From Deuterostichococcus epilithicus (lineage: Eukaryota; Chlorophyta; Trebouxiophyceae; Prasiolales; Stichococcaceae): 64,000 nucleotides of DNA. Location of the stretch: contig JAVTLE010000021.1 of assembly GCA_033439295.1 (NCBI GenBank), positions 3,286,009-3,350,008 on the forward strand, in the 5' to 3' direction. The notes under the pieces were generated by a model. That model ran no database searches. It was not told where the DNA came from and was given only the letters and a program-made list of their open reading frames with translations. Positions 47,601 to 57,800 of the stretch are shown here, piece by piece. A program made the position numbers and the translations under genes. Numbering within the stretch: the stretch's first letter is position 1; every line of letters starts with the position of its first letter.

Positions 47601-49142
47601 CAGGTGCGGCGTCGCCATGGTGATGAAGTGGCCGGGAGCCAGGCCCGCCACCGTGCGCGTCTCACCATCATACATGAGGCCCGCTGCGTAGCGGCAGATC
47701 AGACCGCCCATGGAATGCCCAATGAACGAGATCCGCTGCAGGTTCGGGTGGGCCTCCTTCAGCGATTCGATTTCCGCCGCGAGCCGCTCGCCACACCTGT
47801 GCGGTGCAGCAGGGCCATTCTGTTGCATCCTCTTGGCTGTCCGTATCCCAGCAGCAGTGCAGAGCACTGAAAGCAGGCGGCTCTGCAGCCAGGACCTCGT
47901 CAGCAGGTCAACTCACAGACCACCGCGTGGTGGGCAATGTGCACAGGCAGTGCCTTGCACAGCACACGCCATGTGATGATGTCTTTTTTACTGAGGAACG
48001 CTGGCCGAGAGCAGGGTCTGGTGGCGCCACTTGACAGGAGGCTGTCGCATGCCGGCATTGCAGCTGGCACGCGCACTTGTCAATGCCCTCGTATGTCTGC
48101 CGCCGGCTGCTGGCCTTGGACGCCGCCACGAGCGTCTCCCGCCTCGCCTCGCGCCCCAGCCGCGCCTGGATCGAAATTGTGAGGTTACCATCCAAGTGCC
48201 TTTGATTCGTTGCCTTGCGTGCTCACCGCCGGACCCCCTAACACAGGGAGCGCAATACTGTCTCGGGCCTGATGGTTGCTGCCGGTCCGGCAGGCGGCCG
48301 GAGCTGTCAGCAGCTGCTGCGGCAGACTGCTGGCGCTGCGCTGGGCCTGGCACTGCCATGCCTACTCATCCCAGTAGTTGAGGTGGGCTGACCACACTTG
48401 ACAGCACTCAAGGCTGACCCGCGCTCACGACTGACGCAGCATGATCGTCTTGCATGAGCACTGCACCTGCAGGCACTCCACGACCACTTCCCAGTTGTCG
48501 GCGCTGCCGAACAGGCCATTGACCAGGATGATGAGGTGCCGCTTGTCAGCCGGGTCGTCTGCCGCATCACCCACCGGCTCCACCAACACCTTGCCTCCCT
48601 CCCCTGCATGCCAGCGATTGCTCACCGCTGACTGGCGTGACATGGCGATGGATGGTTCAGGGACAGCGGTCCCCGGTGCGACTGCCAGGCGGCGCAAGGT
48701 GGCTGTAGAGCAGCGTTGCTGAGCGAGCTACAACCAGCCTCCGTATGGCTGCCACGCAGCCATGACATGTGACACGTCAGCTAGCATGCGTGTTTGCCAG
48801 GCAGGCCGGCCAAGCAGGCCGGCCTTGCGCTGTGCCCCTGGCTCCCACCCGAGCTTGCCCTCCTGGCGGCGTCCACACCGCTGGAGCGATACAGCCGCCT
48901 GCGAGGGGCCTGTGTCGCAGTCCATGCTGCCCTGTGGTGGCGGCTGGGCAGAAACTCCCGCGTGTCAGACGGAGAGTTTTACAGCGACCAACGGTGCGGA
49001 GCTGACCTGATACTCCGGCGTCCACGGCCGGCTGCGTGTCTTCCAGGCTGCTGCTGCCATAATACTGTTCACGGATGCGGCCGCGCATGAGCAGGTCCAG
49101 CGGCTGCGTTACAGCCATCTGCAAGTAAGAGAACAGCGCCAT
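44631..49142 (-). CDS. DUF676-family serine esterase/lipase (alpha/beta hydrolase)
   Basis: Ten exons, about 572 aa: 49142-49007, 48702-48467, 48165-48077, 47796-47571, 47194-47042, 46780-46679, 46410-46242, 45801-45419, 45134-45051, 44771-44631; phases agree. The first exon (MALFSYLQMAVTQPLDLLMR) is provisional; the gene could instead start at the ATG at 48643. Family features: the oxyanion strand RHLIILVNGLFGSADNW, the nucleophile elbow RISFIGHSMGGLICRYA, TMATPHLG, the Asp-region FGEAGRQFFLAD, AYANSGGDHLVGWANASLRR (probable catalytic His) and the C-terminal strand VDVSFTGAKMPYTAHNLIQV. Plant and yeast relatives are lipid-droplet or membrane lipases. An exon of about 128 codons (45801-45419) inserts an Ala/Ser/Gly-rich, probably disordered loop before the last strands. 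Neighbouring ELO is also a lipid gene, but linkage is probably chance. Confidence 0.85.
46657..46676. repeat. telomere-like (CCCTAAA)n tract in an intron
   Basis: AAACCCTAAACCCTAACCCC, about two and a half plant-type telomere units. It sits one base beyond the splice donor at 46678 of the DUF676 gene, so on the sense strand the intron opens GTGGGGTTAGGGTTTAGGG. Confidence 0.85.
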
Positions 49143-50059
49143 GCTGCGCCGCCGCCGGCGGCGGCCTTGCTGCAGCAGCGGCGCCGCCGCCTTGTCTCCT
49201 CCTGCCTGCGCCTGCGGCTGTACTGCTGGCGCCGCTGAATGCGCCGCGCCACGGCGGCCCGAGCAGCTGACGGAATCAGCAGCGGCTGGAATTATAGGGG
49301 CTGAATCGGCTGCTGCGTCCAGGCATGCGGAAGCTGCGGGGCGCAGGCAGCAGGCAGGCCGCAAAATGCGGAGCGGAGCTCCCCTGGCGGTCCGCTGATG
49401 AGCGCCGCGGCCCCGACACGGTGTGGGGCGAGGCTTGCAGTGCGCAATTCTCTTGAGTGCCGCGATGTGCTGTCGTGGCATCAGCGGCTCGGCTACGAGT
49501 CGAATGGAAACAGGCCTATATGCTGCGAGTGTGGTTGCTGCCAAGCCAGCAGGCAGTCGGTTGAGACAGATGGCGACCGACGCGATGTGTGCAGATAGGA
49601 AAGAAGGTCGTGTCAACACAGGTGTGACATCTTCTGCTACGATTCGCACGGCGCAGGCATCTACGATTCGCACGGCGCAGGCATAGTCATCAGTCACGGC
49701 ATGGCCTGCAGAAACTGCCAGCTCGCGAGAGGAGGCAAACTCTCAACTTCAAGTCAGATAGCATCTCCGTTGATCAGTCTGCTTCTACTTGGTACCCTCG
49801 CAAGCAGTGCGCCGAAACCCTGCTGCCGCACCACCCTTCGCATTCCGCTGTTGCCATCGGGTTGGTGCCCAACTAGCAAGACGAGCACGGGGTTTTTTAA
49901 TCTTGGAAGAGCTGCGTGAAGAACGACGACATTCCCATCCTGCATCGCTCCGCGCTTCGGCAGCCTTGCTGAGGCTGCACTGCCCAGCGGAGCCCCAGCA
50001 ACTGCGCATCGCAGGGCTGTGGGAACGGCTGTACATGCTGTGAAGCACCGCTGGCGATT
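49143..50059. promoter_or_regulatory. divergent region between DUF676 gene and prefoldin 6
   Basis: About 0.9 kb between head-to-head starts. A long minus-strand open frame crosses its left part but has no domain and its opening codon is not supported; it is probably GC-driven. The region includes a short tandem repeat. No promoter element is clear. Confidence 0.4.
49637..49684. repeat. 24-bp perfect tandem repeat, two copies
   Basis: CTACGATTCGCACGGCGCAG followed by GCAT occurs twice in succession, in the spacer upstream of prefoldin 6. Confidence 0.95.
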
Positions 50060-51138
50060 ATGGAGGAGCAGCTGAAGAAGTTGGACATCAGCTTGAAGAC
50101 GGAGGCGGAGACCTACAATCAGTTGGCAAAAGGCGTGCTGCCGGCTGCTGCATGAGCGACGCATGTCGGCCCGGCAGTCCACACTTGTGGATGCCTTGAG
50201 CGTAGCCTCGATGACCATGCATGACTCCTCATCGCTGTGGTCCCCATTGACTGCTAAAGTACGGAAGGTTGTTGTTTCGCTTGACTCACATCTCGTGCCA
50301 ATGCTACAGACATCAACAAGAATGGGGAGGCGCGCCGCAAGTTCACGCAGCAGCTGCAGGAGAACGAGATGGTGCTTCAGGTGCAGTGTGCCCATCCACT
50401 CGCACTTCTTTCGGAGACGTGTAGTGCCCAACACCCTCGCTACTGAGCACCATATGCGCATGAAATGCGGGCGCCCCTTTACATGCACGAACACAGCTGA
50501 TGCTGTATACCCCACAACCCAGCAACATGTTGCCCCTGCAGGAGCTCAACCGGCTGGAGGATGCAAGCGGCGTATTCAAATTGATCGGCCCCGTTCTCAT
50601 CCGGCAAGACCCCATCGAGGTGAAGTATGAAAGAGGGATCTGGGTGTGTCCATGCATCGGCACTAGTGTTTGGTCGCCACTTTCGTCCTGATCGTAGTGC
50701 TGGGGTCGTGTTCTCTATGGTATGTTACCGTCCTGTGCAGGGCCTCTGTTGCCTCTATGCTCACGACAAGCTGCTCTCTGCCTTGACGCATGTATGTGGT
50801 GTTAAATCTTCCTCAGGCGCGGTCCAATGTGGCGAAGCGGCTGGACTTCATCCAGCGGGAGTTGGAGCGGCTGGACTCGCAGGCAGCCTCGCTAAGGGAG
50901 AAACAGGGTCGCAAACAGCAGCAGGTGCGCTCTCAAATTCGAGATTTGGCGAGGTGTACGCGTGGCGACAGCTGTTGCAGCAGCGGCAGCAAGCGGCTGT
51001 GGCGGCAATGATGGCAGCGACCATTACGGCTGCATGAGGAATCAATTCGTTCTTCCTGATTTTCTTTTGTTTGGTGTGCAGATTGCAAAAATACAGCAGG
51101 CCATGCAGGAGCTGAAGCAGCCAAAGGCGGCACAGTGA
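50060..51138 (+). CDS. PFD6: prefoldin subunit 6
   Basis: Five exons, 128 aa: 50060-50132, 50310-50380, 50542-50619, 50817-50924, 51082-51138; in phase. Prefoldin is the cytosolic hexameric jellyfish-shaped co-chaperone that passes unfolded actin and tubulin to the chaperonin CCT; subunit 6 is a beta-type subunit. Seen: N-terminal coil (MEEQLKKLDISLKTEAETY), RKFTQQLQENEMVLQEL, the beta-hairpin core GVFKLIGPVLIRQDPIEA, then RSNVAKRLDFIQRELERL and a C-terminal coil. Length matches the family (about 125-130 aa). Intron 1 uses a GC donor (AAAG|GCGTGC at 50133); no GT alternative restores the conserved frame. Confidence 0.95.
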
Positions 51139-51351
51139 TCATGAAGTAAGACATGAGACTCACGAGTCAACAGGGGCGGGAGGAGCACAGTTGATGAATA
51201 TTTGACCTAGCCAGCGGCATGCGTTGCCTCTACGTCTGAGGGGCTTGAGGTGTATGGCTCTGCAGCGACGTGTGGCCGAGTCGCACACATGCAACACAGA
51301 GACTGCAACAATAGGTAATCGGACGGTAGGTAATGGAAGGTGAAGTACAGC

Positions 51352-52204
51352 CTGGGTTCGGCCAAACGCACGTTTGGTGTTTTTGAGCTGCCGTTGAACG
51401 CGTTTGAAACGCGTTTGAACGGCAAACGCGTTCAAACGTCCACTGTGAACGGCAGCCCAGCTGGGGATGAGGTAATGCTGACAGTGACTAGGCCAAGATC
51501 CGCGCCAGCCGCGTTGCACCACCAGTAAGGCCGTCGGCTGTGCTCGAGGACATCAACAACGCATCACAGCTGCACTCTAAGCTGCCTCGATCCGTAGCCA
51601 CAGCACTGTCAGCTTCCACTGTGCCCATCACGTCGAGCCATCGATGGCAGAGGAGTTGAAGTTCGTGACCACAGAGGGCAAAACTCTTACTTGTCAGTTC
51701 TGCTCGAAAGAAGTTCAGGGTGGGCCTGCACGCATCCGTGCACACATCCTGCATTTCAAGGGGCGGGGTGTCGGGGGTTGCACGTGCAGCGAGAGCGACA
51801 GCGACTTTGTAGCGGCACGGACGCGCTGCCAGGAGCTCGGGGTTGCAGCGCAAGCAAACTAACATAAGCTGGCCAACAAACGGCAGCGAAGGGAAGAGTC
51901 TGCATCAGAAGTTTCCAGAAGCCAGTCAGACAGCGCCCCGACTCAATTGCTGGTGCTTGGCCCTGTTTTGACAGGTCCACGACCCCATCGTGGTCATCAA
52001 AGGCCTTCTATCAGCCTTTGGATAGCCTCTGGGCATCAAAGGCTGGCAGGAATGTGACAAAAGAGCCAGGGATTGGAAGGAATCCGCAGCAACCGCGTTT
52101 GCCGTTTGAAGCGCGTTTGGAGAGAGCTTCCCAGCATCAGAAACGTTTAAACGCGTTCCGAACGCGTTCACGTTCAGACGCGTTTGCCGTTCGGCCGAAC
52201 CCTG
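51352..52204 (+). mobile_element. 853-bp non-autonomous hAT-type DNA transposon
   Basis: Imperfect terminal inverted repeats: the left end reads CTGGGTTCGGCCAAACG; the reverse complement of the right end reads CAGGGTTCGGCCGAACGG. CAGGG-type ends are typical of hAT elements. Eight-base target duplications flank it, AGTACAGC (51344-51351) and AGTACAGG (52205-52212), seven of eight matching; 8-bp duplications are the hAT hallmark. Subterminal regions are packed with GCGTTTGAACG-like palindromic motifs on both sides (51370-51440 and 52095-52190), probable transposase-binding sites. Internally it keeps only a BED zinc-finger frame and no catalytic domain, so it would need a transposase from elsewhere. 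It lies in the spacer between prefoldin 6 and the DUF3140 gene. Confidence 0.85.
51644..51862 (+). CDS. BED-type zinc-finger frame inside the hAT element
   Basis: A 72-codon open frame starting MAEELKFVTTEGKTLTCQFC continues with GGPARIRAHI and GVGGC. The spacing C-x2-C ... RIRAHI ... GVGGC fits the N-terminal BED zinc finger of hAT transposases, which binds DNA. It stops (TAA) soon after the finger, so the dimerisation and catalytic (DDE, hATC) regions are missing. It could be a relic or a stand-alone DNA-binding product; relic is more likely. Confidence 0.65.
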   Translation: MAEELKFVTTEGKTLTCQFCSKEVQGGPARIRAHILHFKGRGVGGCTCSESDSDFVAARTRCQELGVAAQAN

Positions 52205-52645
52205 AGTACAGGCACCTGCCAATGGCATCCACGACCTGTCATATCTCTACGCACTCTTCCTGATGCCTAGATCCGTCATGTTGCGACCCTGAGTGGTTCT
52301 TGAGCCACCACGTCCTGCACATGTCTCTCTTCATTGAAGCGCGAACGAACATCGTATGCACGATTGCGTCACTGACGATACCATTCAATGCTGACGACGA
52401 GTGTGTCGGACTTGCCGGCGAAATCTGCTGACGGCAGAAGCTGAGCAAGAACAGCGCATTCAGTCATCAGGCACACTACTCAGTTCTTCAGAGGGTCATG
52501 ACCCCTGCGAGGTCCCAGCACACCACACACTTAGTATCGCAGCCAACCACTGAACGTGCAGCGTGGCAAGGTATCATTTGCAGTTGTGCAACGTCCGAGT
52601 CGCAAAGTGGGTATCAATGCCTGTCTGCTGCACTGCTGGTGTGCC

Positions 52646-53506
52646 TCACCAGTTCATGAGGCTGTACCGCCACTTGCTGTTCTCTGCGTCGCCGCTCGGA
52701 CCTTGCTTCAGATGGCGATTGCAGTACCCCCGCACCTGCGCCAAGGTGCAAGCTGGAATCTGTAAAGCTGCTTGGCGAGCCGTGCTCCTTCCGTCTGAGA
52801 TATGCAGCCATGCCAGCCAAAATGCGACGCTGACCCGCTTCATGTGCGCCACGTCTTCGTCATCGAAGTCCGCGTTGTCCTTCTGCAGCAACTCCACGAT
52901 GTACCTTGAATTCATCATACACAAAAATCCTTCTGCAATGTAGATGGTTGCAAAGCTACTCTTCAGCGGCGGCGGTACCACCAGTTCACTCGACACTTGT
53001 AATGTCTGCTGTTCGATCCTGTGCACAAGCTCGCTATGATCGCAAGATTTTGAAGGACAGTTAATTGACGATACTGCGTGAGACTGCCAAGATTCGTTGG
53101 CATCGCTCGTTCGAGGCCATCAGCAAACACGTCAGCCATTTCGGCCGCCTTGGCAAGCGCGCTACTGCGCGGATGTTTGTGCGTACACCTCTTGTATGTC
53201 CGAACAAATAATGTATGCTGAATGCCTGTGAGCGGGAGGCAGCATGTGCTGCACCACTGCTGCAACTGCGTCGAAGCTGTGACATTGCCTGCGACGTCAC
53301 ATTGCAAACACGCTCAGAAGCTTGCTTGGGGAGGAGGGACGGAGAGTGTGCCTTCCACTTTTATGACCCTTTGCCTCGCCGTCTTCATCCTTCTGGCCAC
53401 AGCTGTTAGCCTCGTCTGTCTGCAGCCAGTCCTCCAGCTCCTGGACATCCATGTTCATCAGGGATCGCCAGTCCGAGATAACAGTGTCCCTGTCGTCCTT
53501 GGGCAT
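52646..53506 (-). CDS. DUF3140 small protein
   Basis: Three exons, 104 aa: 53506-53352, 52904-52835, 52735-52646; phases agree. It begins MPKDDRDTVISDWRSLMNM, then VQELEDWLQTDEANSCGQK, GHKSGRYIVELLQKDNADF, DEDVAHMKRVRGYCNRHLKQ and ends GDAENSKWRYSLMNW. This matches the DUF3140 family along its whole length (NMT-ELE-WL-T-ES ... GHKSGRRIVELL ... RYSLMNWGHDP); the usual short GHDP-like tail is absent. Function is unknown; relatives are small soluble proteins, mostly of bacteria and fungi. Intron 1 (447 bases) has a GC donor (GGAAG|GCACAC). The intron-exon structure shows it is a settled eukaryotic gene. Confidence 0.85.
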
Positions 53507-53873
53507 GGTGTCTCGTGCGAGGCCAGACACTCCCCGCTCTGTTGAAGGTCTCCTTGCCGAGGAAGGCCACCTCTGACAGTGACGCTGACGCTAAGAAGCC
53601 GAGAAATGTGCAGGGACGTGAAAGCGGCGCTTTGTCGGGCCGTTGATGATAAAAGTTTAACTACTTATCACTTGCAATGCTGCCGTCCGGCGCATCCTGG
53701 TTTTGTGCCTAGTTCTGCATGGATCTCGGTCATCTGCACACCCCGTGTCGTTCTTTTGCTCCTCCCTCACAAGTTTGGAAATGCCAGCTGGCCGCCGCTC
53801 AACTTCTGGCGGGTTGTAAGCTGGGCACGTGAACCTCCGGAAGCATGATGCAGTACTCCGTATCCCTGTTCAG

Positions 53874-53905
<32 letters not shown>

Positions 53906-54885
53906 TGACGTGACGTACGACCTTTGAGTTGGCAGCTGTCGTAGGCTTGGTCGCAGCTGTGTGCTGGTTGCCAAACGGGTTTAGCGAGCGACACTGCAGT
54001 CTATCTGGCCTCCCCCGGATGGTTTGCTGACTACCGCGCGAGTGTCGCCGTCGCGGTCTCAGCGCGCAGCGTCTGCAGCATCGCACTGCTTTGATACAGG
54101 TGCACCCCTGGCCGCTTGCCCTGGTCCAGCGTTGCCGAAACTGCACTGTCAGCTTCGTGGGTGCCTCCCTGCAAATGCCAGTGCCGACAAGCCATTGTTA
54201 GCAGGCACGAGCATGTTCAATGAACGTGCCTGAGGCAGCTCAGTAGCGGCGGGAGCAGACTCGCCGCCCAGTCCTCGTGCTGACAGCGCAGAGCGTGTCG
54301 TGCTCAGGTTTGCAGAGTCTGCTACCAATGCGTGAAGGGCCTTTGGGAAAGCATGTCACAGTTTTTTTGCTGATGCTTGCAAGGCTGATTGGCATTCCAA
54401 GGGCCGTGCATGCGTTTGCCGTCCCCCAGAAAGGGTCCTGCTTGAAAGCTGGTCAGGTTGGTAGTCGATGGCCTAGGCAGCTGTCGTGAACCCTCACGAA
54501 GCTATGCTCTTACTGAATTCATTGTGCTCACTCAGACTCATGAAGGCTGGCGTCTGTGCAGATTGGACTGCATCTGAACATCTGCCGCCACTGGGACACA
54601 GATGGCCTGCTGCCATGCAGCACGGGTGGAGCTGAAGCACCCGGCTTGCGGCGGTTGACGACGCGCGTTCAGCGCCGGCTGCGCGGCAGGGGCTGCGGCG
54701 AGTTGCAGCAAAGCAGCTTTTGGCCGGCAGCAGAGCAGCTTTGTCAGCTTTGGCCGCCACACGGCCGGGGGCCGCCAGGCGTGGCTGAGACGTCAACATC
54801 AACCCACGAGGCCCCACTCAAAGACTTGTGCAGCTGCGGACCGCCCAGGCTGCACTCTGGCCCGCTGGCTGCCCCACGCACCACC
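53507..54885. other. divergent spacer, DUF3140 / LRR copy B, with (CAG)10
   Basis: About 1.4 kb between head-to-head start codons. Apart from the CAG tract, I find no gene or clear promoter element. Short frames at both ends lack domains. Confidence 0.45.
53875..53904. repeat. (CAG)10 microsatellite
   Basis: Ten perfect CAG units in non-coding sequence upstream of LRR copy B. Confidence 0.95.
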
Positions 54886-57800
54886 ATGGCCGCGCCAGAG
54901 AGGCGGCGGCGGCAAATTCACAGTAGCGCGCTGCTGCTGCCGCGGCATCTAGCGGCAGCAGCGTTTTCAGCTGCAGCGTTGGCACTGGCCCTCCAAGCGG
55001 TCGCCGCCCCTGCCGCTGCGCAGAACACGCTTGACATCAATGATTCATTCAGCGACTACAACTTTGTGCCGGCGGTGAGTCGGATCATGCCTGGTGCCAC
55101 ATTCAGACTTTGAGTGTCACCTACTCTTCGGCAGCTCTGCATGGGAGTTGTGCAATCCCTCAAACCTGCCGCCGTTCAAAGCTGCCGCCGTCCTAGGGTA
55201 GCCCAGAACAGCCTGGGCAGCCAATCTGCCGGGCCGCTGCTGCGAGCTGACTTGCAGCATGCCAGGCGGCACTGGGCTGCATTGTGGGTGGCGTTACCAA
55301 CCTGGTGCGCGCCAGAAATCGAATGCGACGCTGCCCAGCCATCCTCACTCCTGCCACCCTGCAAGCATGCAGGGTCGGGCGCTGTACTACGACTTTGTGA
55401 CGTACAACTACACGGCCAAGACCATCCCGGATGTGCTGGTGACGCTCAAGTCTTCAGGCGCTGTGGACATGGCGCTGTACCTGTACTGCAACCCAGCCTG
55501 GTTCTCAGCGACGGACGGCAACAGCGTGCCGCGGCCTGGCAATGCCATCTTTAGCTCCGGTGGGTTCTTAGGGTTTTCCGTGTTTCTGTGTGCCGCTGTG
55601 CCCCAGGGTGGTGCGGTGGCTCCGCACCCCCGCCCGCTGCGCGGCGCATGCGCCAGCTGAGGGTCGCTGCTTTAGGAATGGCAGCCTGCAGGAGGCTTGG
55701 GGCGCCTGAATGATGCATCTGAAGGATGTCTAACAACCTCGGCGTCGCACCAGCGGGAGTTGGAGTGTGCATGACTCGTTCGGTGTTTTGGCGCTGCAGA
55801 GGAGGCGGTGCTGCCGAACACAATATACATCTCCAGCGAGAACGAGGTCATCCGGCCGCCGGACGCGCGAAAAAAGGGCTCGGACGCGTACAACAACTTC
55901 GTGCCCGCGTACAACTGCTCTGTTGTCAGCAACGCGCCAACGGAGGGGGTGCGTCGCTGGCCTCCAGCATGCGGTTCAGCACACGTGCTCGGGTGCATCC
56001 TGACGGGGCTATGGCAGCTGCATCCTCAGCATGGCTGTCTTGGAGCGTGTGCGATTCCGCATGTTGCACGTTGGTGCCGAACGACTGCTGCCTGTGAGAA
56101 AGCAAGCGCAGCAGCCCCATGTCTGGGAGTACGGTCCTGGCATGCACCATGGAAACCTCACAGGCTCGGATGCTCCTTGGTGCCAGAGGCCCCGCATTGC
56201 TGCTGCGCAGACGCGGTTCACGATCGATGTGTCGTTCAACTACCGCAACATCCACCTGGTGGCGGAGGAGCGACAGGCTCTGTCAGACATATGGGACCTG
56301 TGCTGCAAGGCGGAGGTCAATGCCACCACCCGCCGCATTGTTGACACGGGCGACGGTGCGCGTTCCGCCTGGAACAAGGACGGCCTCCTGCCCTTTGCAG
56401 CCACAGGCTGTGCGTGTGAAATGGCTCGCGAGCTGGCAACCAGGGTTGCAAACCAGCAGGGAGCTGGGCTTGGTGGCCAGCTCAGCGGTCGGCTCAGCGG
56501 CCGGCTCGGCGGCCAACCGTGCGCGCTCCTCCCCATCCCGACAGCAGAGCAGCAACTGCGCCATGGCGGCCTGTCGGAGCCTGCGTGTTCAGCGCAAAAA
56601 CAGCCCTCTCAACCCTTCACATGAGCAGCGAAGAGCTTCTGGCTTATGCGCCGGCTGTGCTACTTCGGAGGCAGCGATTCACCCGCAAGTGGGCATAGTC
56701 GTCACTGGAAAGCCACTGCTTCGCAGGCTGGGGGCTGAGAACACCGATTGCAGACCCAGGCATGTCGCACCACACTCTCAACATCTGCCATGCTGACGGG
56801 TGCAGGCTCGGGGCTGGACAACCAGATTGCGGATCTCAAATGTGGGCGGTGGGCGCAGAATAATGACCTGTACGGCGGCAACGTGCTGGAGCCCTACCTG
56901 GACTTCTGCCAGATCGCCGGCAACGCCTGCAACCCGCAAGGTGGGCGATGCCACTCGTCTGCAGTTGTTTCATGTCTTGATCAGCGCTCCGGCTGTACCT
57001 GGATCCCTGGCAGGTTGCCAGCAACGCCTGCAGCCCGCACACTGCTGCGAGTGCAGGGTGCAGATTCCTGCATCGGGCGTACAACTGCCTGCAGTCTCCT
57101 AGTCTTCGGCTGCATTGTGCCGCAAATGCAACGTTGCCCTTACTGCCACACGATCCACACAAAGTGCTCGGCTACCCGGATGGCAGGGCTCACCCACAGC
57201 AGGGCTCTGCACCGTCCTTATGAATTCACTCAGCGTCCACCGTGACTGCAGGCCGGCTCTACAAGCTGGACTTCAGCGGCTATGGCCTGGTGTGCGAGTT
57301 CCCGGCGGACGAACTTTCGCAGTTCACGAACCTGGAGTCGCTGGACATCTCGGACAACTTTGACATCACGGTGCGCTCCCAAGCCCTCAGATGCCATGTC
57401 TTGCGACAAGTGGTAATCCCCCGAGTCGCTGGACCTTTGGGTAAGTTTGACAGTACGGTGCGCCATCACGGACAGCTGGGCCCGTTGCGAGAAGATGCTG
57501 CCACCTCAGACTAGGAGTGACATGTACGAGTGGTCATGGCTTGCGCCCACGTCCTACCCGGCATATGGTGCTGTCGCCGGGTGTGGGCCGCGTCCGATTA
57601 CTTGCCGCACGGCTGAAAGGCAGGACGGTATGGGAGGCCGAGGGCATACAGACAGGCATTTGCAATCGACAGCTGCTGCGGGACGTGCCTGGACCATGCA
57701 CCCTGCCAGGACCTTGCGGGCCACATTTTTCGCCGCAGTGCCGCGCAGGGCGAGGCGTGAGGAGCCTGTCGACGCACACCCCTGCTGAGGAGCAATCTTC

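Noticed and set aside
48777-49697. Long minus-strand open frame upstream of the DUF676 gene
   Set aside because: Most of it is low-complexity with no domain and a duplicated start caused by a 24-bp repeat. Only 49142-49007 was kept as a provisional exon.
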